Source: Gigaspora margarita (lineage: Eukaryota; Glomeromycota; Glomeromycetes; Diversisporales; Gigasporaceae). Taken from it: DNA of 64,000 nt. Shown one piece after another: positions 45,382 to 55,868 of this stretch. Position 1 is the first letter of the stretch, and the number at the start of each line of letters is the position of its first letter. The notes below the pieces were generated by a model. That model was not told where the DNA came from. It saw nothing but the letters and a program-made list of their open reading frames with translations, and did not search any database. The stretch lies in assembly GCA_009809945.1 (NCBI GenBank), contig WTPW01000061.1:55675-119674 (forward strand). The letters run 5' to 3'. The translations under genes and the position numbers were made by a program.

Positions 45382-48300
45382 ATGAAATTTGATAAACTGC
45401 TTCAAACTGAATCAGTACCGGAATGGAAAAAAAAGTAATTAATTATAACTTTAACTACTTATAAGTTAACTAATAACTAAAATTGAACAATTTTATTTTT
45501 AATTAAGATATATCGATTATAAAAGTCTTAAAGTGAAGCTCGAAAAAATCCAACAAGCTCAATATGTAGAATCACATTCATCGACCACTTATTTTAGTAA
45601 TGTTTGTGAATCACCGATTTCTGAACACGATAGCTATCGACATTTTCCTTTTTTTGATGAGAATCAATCAAAATTACAAAATGAACAAAGTGAACCCATC
45701 CAACCTACTAATTCTGAACCAGTAAAACCTCCTTCCATTCCATTGAAGATTAAAATAAATAGCATTAGACGAACAAATTCCACACTTACAAAAGTACCTT
45801 CTCGATCGAGAAGCAAATCATGTAAATTTCGAAAGCTACTTCATGTTACTTTATATTTGTTCATTAATATATATTTACAAATCGTTTTAGCCCTAAGAGT
45901 TCCAATAATATCCATTGATACGATTAAAAATCAATTACATCCCGATGAAGTAGAATTTTTCGAGGCTTTAGACATAGAACTAAAAAAAATTAATGAATTT
46001 TACGAAGGTAAATAAAATCTTATATTTCAAAATTTTTAATTTAAAAAAAAAATTTATAAAATTGATTTTATTCGTCTTTCATTGGCAATAGAAAAGGAAT
46101 TAGATGCAAAAGAACGTTTCACTAAAATAAATCAAGCATATGAGGAATTAAAGACTTTGAAAAGAGTCAAACAATCAAATCCAGTAATGTGTAACACATT
46201 CTATTTTATGATTGTTTTTATTGTTATATTTTTTTTGTTCACATTATTTTATTTTTGTAAGTCTCGTAATGATTGGACTTCCAAACTAATTAAGGAACGA
46301 GATAATAATGGTTCTAATTCGCCCATAAATGAATCATCGTTAGTTGCGATCAATTATAAAAATGCGAGAAAGAAAATGAAAAAAGCTATTTGTGAATTTT
46401 ATCGAGGCACAGAAATGCTAAAGAATTATCGAGTGAGTGATTTTTAATTCAGCATAATTATTCATGCTACTATAAATGTTTTATTACTTACATATGTTTA
46501 TAAAACTCTTTTAGAATCTTAATTACGCGGGATTTAAAAAAATCCTTGAGAAATTTGATATGGTAAAAGTCAAAATATATACTATTAAAGTTTGTTCGCA
46601 CAAATTAATGAATAATCATTTATTTCATTAGGTTACAAGACTAAATGGAAGCGAAATTTATATGCAAAACATCAATGAAAGCAATTTTGTAAAAAGTAAA
46701 AAACTAGATACACTAATGAGAGACACTGAGGTATTCAAAAAATCCAGTAATTTTATTTATTTATTTTTTTTTGAATTTTTTATTTCTTTATAAATTTATT
46801 GATAATTCTATCTTTTAGTATATTTATAGTGAACTTTTTGGTGGTAATTCTCGATCGCATGCAATGAAAAAACTTAAAACACCTAATCGAAGACACAAAG
46901 TAAATAAACATCTTCAAATCTTATATGTACTGTACTGTAATTAATATGTATATAATATATTCAATTTTTCTAATTTTCTAATTTTTCTTTGGTAGGTTTA
47001 TTATCTTCCCACAATACGATCAGGAATATATATAGGCCTGGCTGCTCTTTCCTTATACCATGCCCTAAAAATTGGTAATTTGACAAAATTTTTTCTATCG
47101 TACTTATTTCATTTTCTGTATTTTAATTTATTAATATACATAAATATGTATTAATTATATTTTTATGTGGTAATTCCATTAGCAAATGGAGTTCAAATAC
47201 AATTATATGCTGGGTTTATTCTTCCAGAGATTCTCTTATTGCTCATAGGCATACTTATGTATATTTGGACAAAAAGACACATTAATTACAAGTTTATATT
47301 TGAATTTAATCCAAGAGATAATCTAGATTTTCGTCAATATATTGAGGCAACTATATTATTTATTATACTATAATTACATTATAGTTATACTATATGTATA
47401 TATTTAAATTTTTAATTAATCTTCTTCTTGATGATAAATAGATTCCATCATTTATGCTTATGACAGTTTGTTTCATGATGTATGCGGATGCTTTTAATTT
47501 ATTTAAAATTCCACATCCTTACTATCCCTTGATATTAGTACTCGTAATGCTTGCCATACTTTTTTGTCCTCTTCGAATATTTTATTACAGTGCAAGGCGC
47601 TGGTTTGTTTACAGTCTGGTATAATTTATTAATATATGTTTATAAACTCTTATTAATTGATTAAAATTAATTCGTAATGAATTTTCATAATTAATAGGGT
47701 CGTATCTCACCATTTATTGGTATTGAATTTCGAGATTTCTTTTTAGCTGATCATTTTAATAGTTTATCTTATTCATTGGTTGCTTTGCAATTACTTCCTT
47801 GTTTTGCATGTAAGTTTAATTATTAACAAGTTAATGTTTTAAATATTCTTTTACTTTATAATTTAATTAAAACTTAATTAATTATTAATAATTAAATTTA
47901 ATTGTTAAATTATTTTAGCACAATCGATTTGTAATTTGTCCACCTCAATAACACCACTTGCACCAATTTTAGGATCTTTTGGTCCTATAATGAGATTTGC
48001 TCAGTGTATAAGACGTTATTATGATACAAATACAGAATTACATCTCAGAAATGCGGGCAAGTATGCTTCTGTAATAATTTCTGTATTCATGATATTTTAT
48101 TGGAAATATACAGGTTTATATATAAATATTTATTAAAACTTGATTTTTGTACATTATTTTGCTCTTTATAAAACTAAATTTTTAAAAATTTTTATTTTTT
48201 TTTTTACAATAACAGTTGCTTATTACACAAATGATTACAATCGTATCCTTATTTCTAAAACCATTTATATAATTACTCAATTGATTGCTACAATTTATAC

Positions 48301-49205
48301 AAATATATGGGACTTAAAACAAGATTGGAGATTATTTCAGCTCAATAGTTCTAATTTTTTGTTGAGAGATGAATTAGCTTACAAATATAATTGGGTTTAC
48401 TATATTGCAATGTGCAATAACACAATATTAAGGTTTTCTTGGATTTTATACTTTATCACTGATAATTTTTGGGTTAAATTATTTATGGCCTTTGGAGAAA
48501 TACTTAGGTAAAAATTGTTAATTCTTGTTATTTTATTATTAATTTTTGATATGATCATTCTTTTATTATTAATTTTTGTTATGATCATTTTTTTATTATT
48601 AATTTTTGTTATGATCAGTTTTTTATTATTAATTTTTGTTATGATCATTCTTTTATTATTAATTTTTGTTATGATCATTCTTTTATTATTAATTTTTGTT
48701 ATGATCATTCTTTTATTATTAAGGTTATAGATATTCATTCATTTATTTTTTTTTTAAAAATGAATAGACGTTGGCAATGGGATATCTTCCGTATTGAGAA
48801 CGAACATTTAACGAACTGCGAATCAGGTCATGCAATCAAAGATATACATTTACCAATAATTTTCGATCCAAGCAAGACAAGCTCAACCAACACCGAAAAA
48901 AGACCACCAAGCCCAATATCACCAGTATTAACTAGAATGAATACAAGAAGAGATTTTGATCCAAAACCAAATAAAGATGAAGATGCTTACGCTCAAGATG
49001 ATGATGATTATGATGATGATGGTGATGATGATAATGATTTTAATGATTTTGACGAAAAAATAAGCATCTTAATGATGCTATAATAGACAACTTAGATTAT
49101 AAAAGAAAACAAGAAGAGGGAAAAAAAGATGATGAAGTTGATTATATAGAACCCCATAGAAAATTGTCAAGAATAATTGAGCATGTTGAAATTTCTATCG
49201 ATTGA
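45382..49205 (+). CDS. XPR1/SYG1-family SPX-EXS phosphate exporter/sensor
   Basis: My exon model: 45382-45434, 45508-45821, 45891-46007, 46092-46183, 46262-46432, 46515-46562, 46632-46730, 46819-46899, 46996-47074, 47183-47346, 47442-47618, 47698-47809, 47919-48113, 48216-48507, 48768-49021, 49087-49205; 788 residues. SPX domain (about 1-300): MKFDKLLQTESVPEWKKKYI, LHPDEVEFFEALD, ICEFYRGTEMLKNYR, NYAGFKKILEKFD. Membrane segments follow from about 330. EXS domain (about 400-690): IEFRDFFLADHFNSLSYS, CIRRYYD, DLKQDWRLF, RRWQWDIFRIENEHLTNC. The tail is Asp-rich. SPX domains bind inositol pyrophosphates and EXS proteins move phosphate across membranes; in a symbiotic fungus phosphate delivery would fit (inference). 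The last intron is uncertain: without it the frame stops at 49083. Start chosen by match to the SPX N-terminus. Confidence 0.9.
45822..45890 (+). other. Intron of 69 nt without stops inside the SPX region
   Basis: GTAAATTTC ... ATCGTTTTAG, phase 1, length divisible by three and open in frame. Read as coding it would insert a hydrophobic stretch (HVTLYLFINIYLQIVLA) in the middle of the soluble SPX domain. Removing it gives RSKSSLRVPIISIDTIKNQL, which fits the family better. Confidence 0.75.
46184..46261 (+). other. Intron of 78 nt without stops inside the SPX region
   Basis: GTAATG ... TTTTTGTAAG, phase 0, length divisible by three and open in frame. Unspliced it would encode FYFMIVFIVIFFLFTLFYF, an apparent membrane helix that SPX domains lack. 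The T-rich run before AG is a normal acceptor. The donor choice (CCA|GTAATG) is the only one that keeps the frame. Confidence 0.65.
47347..47441 (+). other. Probable GC-AG intron in the XPR1-like gene
   Basis: The exon ends ...RQYIE (GAG at 47344-47346) and family logic requires IPSFMLMT next, which starts at 47442 after TAAATAG. The donor would be GAG|GCAACT, i.e. GC instead of GT, phase 0, 95 nt. No nearby GT donor keeps both flanking frames. GC-AG introns are a known minor class, usually with AG|GCAAG donors, as nearly seen here. Confidence 0.7.
48530..48725 (+). repeat. 30-bp minisatellite within an XPR1-like intron
   Basis: About 6.5 copies of TTTTATTATTAATTTTTGTTATGATCATTC (given here as TTATTATTAATTTTTG plus TTATGATCATTC) fill most of the 260-nt intron 48508-48767. 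Copies differ at only a few bases. The period is a multiple of three, so it looks like a repeated-Leu/Ile open frame on both strands, which is an artefact. Confidence 0.85.
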
Positions 49206-49683
49206 TTTTTGTAGTTAAATTTTTTTTTAAACAAAAATTAGTGTAGCGAGGATGTTTTTACTTCTACTCCATTTCATGCAAAGTCTGTTAAAGATAACAC
49301 AACATATCTCTGTCATATCATAAAAAAAACAAACATCGTAAACCGATAGGTCGGATATGTTACACATGTTTAAAATTTTCAAAAGTTATATATATATATA
49401 TTATTGCTTCGAACATCTATCAGCTCCTGATAACCTAGTACTAGTCAACTTTTAATATTTATTATCAGTTTGAATGAGTTTAATTATTTTATTAAGTGAC
49501 AAAATAAAATTAAGCCATTTCTAATTTACTAAAAAAAAAAATATTATTATCTGAAGTATTTGAATATCTTTTAAATGATCATATAATTTCATTAGTTAAT
49601 TAAGTTAGGCTCAGAACACGCGTTGTAGATGAACTTGTCCTTCACATTTTCGTTTCGGACGTATACATGTGATTCGCTCAATG
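49206..49683. other. Downstream region of the XPR1-like gene
   Basis: AT-rich sequence that should contain the 3' untranslated region and terminator. No canonical AATAAA close to the stop is obvious. No further gene seen. Confidence 0.4.
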
Positions 49684-49691
49684 CTTCATTC

Positions 49692-49873
49692 TAGAGGTTG
49701 GAACCGGTTTTAAAAATTCGGGTTTATCACATCAAAATTCGGGTTTATCACACAAAAATTCGGGTTTATCACATAAATCATTAGTAATTGATGTGATAAA
49801 CCCGAATTGTTGTGTGATAAACCCGAATTTTGATGTGATAAACCCGAATTTTTAAAACCGGTTCCAACCTCTA
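49692..49873. mobile_element. hAT-type palindromic MITE, 182 bp, perfect TSD CTTCATTC (family TAGAGGTTGGAACCGG)
   Basis: The ends TAGAGGTTGGAACCGG are perfectly inverted. CTTCATTC is duplicated exactly (49684-49691, 49874-49881). Each arm contains three copies of a 21-bp unit based on AATTCGGGTTTATCACA, so the whole element folds on itself with few mismatches. An older 182-bp relative is at 60327-60508 and a longer one at 57100-57904. Confidence 0.9.
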
Positions 49874-49881
49874 CTTCATTC

Positions 49882-50397
49882 ACGTGATAATAAAAATCAT
49901 TCAACAGATTATAGGCACTATAACTTTCGCCTTTAGCGAACCCAAATGCAATAACAAGGAAAGTTTATTTACTATATTTATGTGAGTTATTTATTTATCT
50001 ATTACTGTTTTTAGAGAAAGGGAAGCTGATTGATCTTTATTATTTCGCTTCGCTTTTATACTTCTATTTTAACTATAATCATTACATCATTTGATTAATC
50101 ATTTAATCATGACTTCTAGCTTATTACATACTTCGTCATGCACAATTAGACTCATCTTATTTCAACTTGCATCATGCATCGATCTGCACGTGCGTCACGT
50201 GTATCACGTACAAGCCACCGATCGATCGTCCATAGTTCTATTTCTAAGATATGTATCGATATTTTTTTTAACTAATATGCTTCTCTACTATTTTAAAGTT
50301 ATATATAGATACCTTTCATCAAATGCACCGTACTCGTTTCCACCACGACAATACCAGGAACGAAGCTTCATTTTAGTGAAAACGAAGCGGATGCTTA

Positions 50398-50435
<38 letters not shown>

Positions 50436-50528
50436 AAGTTGCCACAATCACCAAAAAATTTTACCAATGAAGTCATAGTGCAACCATCGTAAGGAATCTT
50501 GGCACTCACATGACTTTAAAACGGAGAG
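49882..50528. other. Intergenic sequence with a T33 run
   Basis: A homopolymer of about 33 T occupies 50400-50432; it could be the A-tail of a minus-strand retroposon, but no body was recognised next to it. The frame 50091-50492 (+) runs through the T-run and has no family resemblance. Confidence 0.4.
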
Positions 50529-50906
50529 CAGGGACCCGGAAAAATATCGATTTGATTTAGCAAAAATTTATATCGATTTCGATTTATATCGATACGCCCA
50601 TTATTGACCAATAATAATTTAAGATTTGATGTAACATTAAATAACGTGAACATGAAGTTAACGGAAATTTTGGTAGTTGATTGTCTACATCTCCGAAATC
50701 TGCCGACAGTTTAGGTTGGCCAAATTCATATTGCCCGGCCCAAATTATACTTTTAATTTTGCCGAAGTGATGCATAAAAAATTGTGATTTCCCTATGATT
50801 TGGCATAAAAATATTGTTTTTTTTTTTTTTTTAATTAAAACTGGGACGTCAAGTGACGCTCTTTATTATATTGAGCTATATATATCAATATTTTTCCGTG
50901 TCCCTG
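50529..50906. mobile_element. hAT-type MITE, 378 bp, CAGGGAC ends
   Basis: CAGGGACCCGGAAAAATATC faces the complement of CAGGGACACGGAAAAATATT. The flanks ACGGAGAG (50521-50528) and CCGGAGAG (50907-50914) match at 7 of 8 positions, fitting an aged 8-bp duplication. ATATCGATTT motifs repeat near the left end. No coding sequence. Confidence 0.8.
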
Positions 50907-51184
50907 CCGGAGAGTTGTTACAACTAGTAATGGGAAAATGCACAATTTATAATGACATGCGCATGAAATCGCATTAATGCGCACGTTATATAAAATGCGC
51001 ATTATATCGCATGATATAATTTTTGGAATTTATATTTTCCCTTCGGAAAATATCGGATACGTGCTCAAATTTTTACTCTGATCCTGCTCTTCCTTTATGT
51101 TCAATCATTTTCTTTTCGGAATTTTTTGAGACTTTTGCATCCATCTCTATAATTTCATATGGGTGGATTTGATGCATATGATTA

Positions 51185-51665
51185 GTGTTCCGCAAAAGAT
51201 TTGGGCCCGATCTGGGTCCGGTCCAGTTTGTTGAGCGGACTGAGTTTGGACCCTTGGTTTATCAGAATCGATATGGGTTCGGACCCACACAAGATCCGCC
51301 AAGGTAATACCCGGTCCGGTCCTATTAGAATAATACTGATTGCTCATTGGCTGATTTCAGCTGTTTCATAAATAAATATTATAGGAATTTAATTTATTAT
51401 TATATCAGATTAACAAAAATCATTTGGCTAATTTTCTGGAATTTATGAAACAACAGCTGAAATTGGTTTTTTTTTTCCTTTTTTTTAGCAAGAAAAATAA
51501 GGCTTTGTCATCTATAGCATCTATAACTTATAAATTTAGAAATTTCATGGATCTGGACCAGACCCGGATCTAAGTGATACAAATTCAGACCCTAGCTTTA
51601 GATCTGAATCAATGTTCAGACCAAGTTCAGATCTTTAAAAATATTTGCCTGGTCCGAATCATGCA
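51185..51665. mobile_element. Inverted-repeat element with GGTCCGG-rich ends
   Basis: GATCTGGGTCCGGTCCAG near 51209 is mirrored by GGATCTGGACCAGACCCGGATC near 51549 (first 20 bases considered), and GGTTCGGACC / GGTCCGAATC occur toward the outer and inner sides. Arms of roughly 100 bp are diverged. Short GGTCCGG-type repeats like these are seen in hAT-like subterminal regions (inference). Boundaries are approximate; no target duplication verified. Confidence 0.45.
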
Positions 51666-52185
51666 AAATACTATATATGATTATTTGAAGTGTGACAAAA
51701 TCATGTGCATAACAATTTTGGCCATAACCGGCATAATTCAGCCTGGATTTACAATTATTTCCTTTTTAAATCACCTCGCCAACACCTAGTAAATGCAAAA
51801 ATGGGGTCATTTAAAGCCAGATGCATTCATGTAATTAAAAGCCAATCAAATCATAAAAATTTAATTTTTACAGATCTGCTGATAAGACAAAAACAAGAAA
51901 AAAAACAACAATCGTTGAAAATACAAGAAACGAGTGTCTAAACCTGTCTAGAAGCATTAATAAAAAAATGTTAGCAAGATGATTTTACTTATAAAAACAA
52001 GCTCTAACTCTAACTTCTAACCCTTATAATAAGTTTAATTAAATAATCAAAAAAACATATAAATGCACCTGGCTTTAACCATCCTACAAAAAAGGAAATC
52101 AAAACAAGAACTTGATTGGTTTAATTTCAAGAAATTACAAAATTGATGTGCAATTCAAAAATATCACATTAACAATTATAGGGCA
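51666..52185. other. AT-rich spacer
   Basis: The phrase GGTCATTTAAAGCCAG at about 51804 recurs at 53655, so a dispersed repeat may pass through here. No gene recognised. Confidence 0.35.
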
Positions 52186-53185
52186 TGTTCACTAGAAAAA
52201 AGTTTATAATAAAAATTTAAACAAAAACATATGAATTTACTAAAAACTTTGAGCTAAAGATCCTTCTTGGCTTAACTAATTAACAAAATTAAATTTTATG
52301 AGTACATAGAACAAAAAAAGGAGAAAAAATTGAGCTTAAAAACCAAGTCAAAATTTTGTTAATTTGCATGATTTCAAAATGTAACTCTGTAAAACACTAA
52401 TATTTTTAAATTTTAAATCAGCAATTATATGTAGATTTATGCATTGAACTACTTTATTTAGAAGCAAAAAACAGTTTATCTTGACAAAAAAGTAAGTTAG
52501 CAATGTGCTAAAGTTAAAAATTTTTTGGTTTGTAATATAAATACTCTTTTTTTGTCAAGATAACCTGCTTTGGGCTTCTAAGTAAACTTGTTCAGCAGGT
52601 AATTCTATGCATGTTAAAGTTAAAATGCATTTTCTTGAACCTTTTACTAAGTGAAAAATGGGTTAAAGTTAGAAAAAAATTTTTTTTAGAAGAAAATTTT
52701 TTTTCTAATTTTAACTATTTTTCACTTAGTAAAAGGTTTGAGAAACATGTTTTGACTCTAATGCTAGTAGAATAACCTGCTGAACAAGTTTATTTAGAAG
52801 CCCAAAGCAGGTTATCTTGGCAAAAGGGTGTTTTATATTACAACCCAAAAATTTTTAACTTTAGAATATAGCTAACTTACTTTTTTGTCAAGATAATCTG
52901 TTTTTTGCTATTAAGTAAAGTTGTTTAGAGCATAAATGTATATACAGTTGTTGATTTAAAATTTGTAAATATTTTTTTATAGAGTAACATTTTGAAATTG
53001 AGCAAAATTAACAAAATTTCAACTTAGTTTTTAGGCTCAAATTTTTCTTCTTTTCTTGTTTTATATACCCATAAAATTTAATTTTAAGCTAATTAATTAA
53101 GCTAAAAAGGATCTTTAGCTCAAATTTTATAGTAAATTCATATGTTTTTGTATTTTAAACCTATTTCAAAGAAATATGTTCCATG
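52186..53185. mobile_element. Foldback element: 1-kb palindrome
   Basis: Two arms of nearly 500 bp are inverted around about 52690 (centre TTTTTTTTAGAAGAAAATTT). Paired landmarks from outside in: AAAACATATGAATTTACTA, GAGCTAAAGATCC, GGTTATCTTGCCAAAA-type blocks, CCTGCTGAACAAGTTTA, CTTTTACTAAGTGAAAAAT. Arm identity looks high with small indels. The interior is non-coding. Such a long palindrome is usually a foldback/MITE-like transposon or a palindromic amplification; superfamily not assignable. Confidence 0.8.
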
Positions 53186-53235
53186 ACTATTAATGAAAAT
53201 GCATTCAATCTGCCCATATATTAATTCAGAGTTTG

Positions 53236-53460
53236 TTTATTTAAATGTTTTAGATTGGTCATCTACAGAAAACATGACCAGAGTATGAGAAAAACTTTAA
53301 TTAGTTTATGCCAATTCATTTAATTTGTAATAATTATGATATTTGTCTTTATTTAAAAGTTTTTGATTGGCATCTTCAGAAAACATAACCAGAGTGTAAA
53401 AAAACATTGATTAGTCTATACTGATTATTAAATTTGTAATAATTATGATATTTGATCTTT
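53236..53460. repeat. Tandem duplication, about 112 bp, two copies
   Basis: TTTTAGATTGGTCATCTACA ... TAATTTGTAATAATTATGAT is followed by TTTTTGATTGGCATCTTCAG ... AAATTTGTAATAATTATGAT, with AGAAAACATRACCAGAGT in both. Partial divergence indicates an old duplication. Confidence 0.6.
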
Positions 53461-53911
53461 GAATGATTAATGTAATATCCTATTCCTTTATATATATATA
53501 TATTATATCTATATACTATTATAAAATTATTATTGGTTACAAGAAGACAGACTGTAAGAATATTAGAGGCATGTGTTTGTGCATATTAATTTAATGAGAA
53601 TAAAAAAATTCAATGCACATTGCCATTTTTGATTGGCTATATCCCAAACTGAGGGTCATTTAAAGCCAGTTATCATGAGATTACCTGATATGCAAGGCGA
53701 GACCAACTGGATTCTGTGTTTTACATTATCCCCTCTGTTGCAGAAAAAGTTTACTATTAGATAAAATAGTACAAATGCATTTTGTATTAATTAATAGTAC
53801 TGTAAAGTGCTATATACAAGACCCAAATCTGTTATATTCCACCAATTGTAGGCCCTAAATCTAGTACATGCTGAGTGGTTATATTATTAAAAGAAAATTT
53901 TAAAGTGTATA

Positions 53912-55868
53912 CAGTCACCCCTAGCTATAGTCACACTTTTGGGCCCCCAAAAATATGTGATTATAGCAAGAGTGTGATTATAGCAAAAAAAATTAAATTT
54001 ATAAATAAAGTTATCCAAAATGCATTTTTGGTTCTTATATTCAATTAATAACAAAATTCGCTANTTTTANTCAAANTTTGACGATNGATATNTTGATAAC
54101 TAGTNATCCAAATTGNCTCAAATTTTTATNATAGATAATATCGATATAAATATATGATATATAAAAATTTTAGCCGATTTAGTCAAGTAATTCTTGTATA
54201 ATCGCTTGTATACGATAATTAATTTTTTTAAAAAATTAACTATCGTATACAAGTGATTACTCAATAATTACTAGACCAAATCAGCTGAAATTTTTATATA
54301 TCATAGAATAATATCGATACTATCTATTATAAAAATTTGGATCNATTTGGATCACCAGATATAGAGATATCAATCGTCAAATTTTGAGACGAATTTTATA
54401 ATAATTGACTATTGTAAAATTTTCGCTATTTTTACTCAAAATTTGACGATGGATATCTTGATAACTAGTGATCTAAATCGGCTCAAATTTTTATCATAGA
54501 TAGTATCGATATTTATATATGATATATAAAATTTTAGCCAATTTAGTCAAGTAATTCTCATGTAATCGCTTGTATACGATAGTTAATTTTTTTAAAAAAT
54601 TAACTATTGTATACAAGAAATTACTAAAGAATTACTAGACCAAATCAGCTGAAATTTTTATATATCATAGAATAATATCGATACTATCTATAATAAAAAT
54701 TTAGACCGATTTGGATCACTAGTTATAGAGATATCAATCATCAAATTTGATACGAATTTTTTAATAATTGACTATAATAAAATTTTCGCCATTTTTACTC
54801 AAAATTTGATGATTTATATCTCTATAACTAGTGATCTAAATCAGTCCAAATTTTTATCATAGATAGTATCTATATTATTTTATGATATATAAAAATTTCA
54901 GCTGATTTAGCCTTGTAATTTTCGTGTAATCGTTTATATACGATAGTTAATTTTTTTAAAAAAATTAACTATCGTATACAAGCGATTACTCAAGAATTAC
55001 TAGACCAAATCGGCTGAAATTTTTATATATCATATATGAATATTGAAATTATCTATTATAAAAATTTGAGCCGATTTAGATCACTAGTTATCGAGATATC
55101 CATCATCAAATTTTGAGTAAAAATGGCGAAAATATATCCATCATCAAATTTTGAGTAAAAATGGCGAAAATATATCCATCATCAAATTTTGAGTAAAAAT
55201 GGTGAAAATATATCCATCAACAAATTTTGAGTAAAAATGGCGAAAATTTTATAATAGTCAGTTATTAAAAAATTCGTCTCAAAATTTGACAATTGATATC
55301 TCTATAACTAGTAATTCAAATTGGTTCAAATTTTTATCATAGATAGTATCGATATTATTCTATGAAATATAAAATTTTAGACGATTTGGTCCAGTAATTC
55401 TTGAGTAATCGCTTGTATACGATAGTTAATTTTTAAAAAAAATTAACTATCGTATACAAGCGATTACACGAAAGTTACAGGACTAAATTAGCTAAAATTT
55501 TTATATATCATATATGAATATCGATACTATCTNTGATAAAAATTTGAGCCGATTTGGATTACTAATTATCAAGATATCCATTGTCAAATTTTGAGTAAAA
55601 ATAGCGAATTTTTTTATAATATTATTATGTTGCTTGCNATTAAATTCGAACTAGAATTCAATTTTATTTTATTGTATTTGTGATTATATTTAGGGAAAAT
55701 TATATATGGCTACTATTAAATAGGGTTTAAAAAAAGATGAGATAGTGATTGTTATATTAATGTGACTATAAATAGGGAAATTAAATATAAAAAAAATGAG
55801 GTTAAAAAATTGTGTGATTTTATTTAGGTTGTGACTATAGCTAGTGTGACTATAGCCAGGGGTGACTG
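53912..55868. mobile_element. pogo-like element, 1957 bp, filled with alternating palindromes
   Basis: CAGTCACCCCTAGCTATAGTC at 53912 (21st base not needed) and GACTATAGCCAGGGGTGACTG at 55868 are inverted ends flanked by TA (53910-53911, 55869-55870). GTGATTATAGC-type motifs repeat near both ends. The interior 54060-55610 consists of eight half-units of about 160-180 bp in alternating orientation, meeting at TTTTTTTAAAAAAA-type axes (near 54230, 54592, 54957, 55436) with GTATACGATAGTTAAT on each side. Four 38-bp tandem units sit at 55096-55247. No transposase. Confidence 0.8.
55096..55247. repeat. 38-bp tandem repeat, four copies
   Basis: Units start at 55096, 55134, 55172 and 55210 with ATATCCATCATCAAATTTTG followed by AGTAAAAATGGCGAAAAT. 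They are almost identical and lie within one arm junction of the palindromic element. Confidence 0.9.

Noticed and set aside
48400-48738. Repeated Met-Ile-Ile-Thr-Lys and Leu-rich frames on both strands
   Set aside because: They are translations of the 30-bp intronic minisatellite, whose period happens to be a multiple of three.
50091-50492. 133-residue frame with poly-Phe
   Set aside because: It reads through the T33 homopolymer and has no recognisable domain.
55096-55247. CRISPR array (regular 38-bp repeats)
   Set aside because: Units are directly adjacent without spacers; the sequence is eukaryotic and part of a transposon interior.
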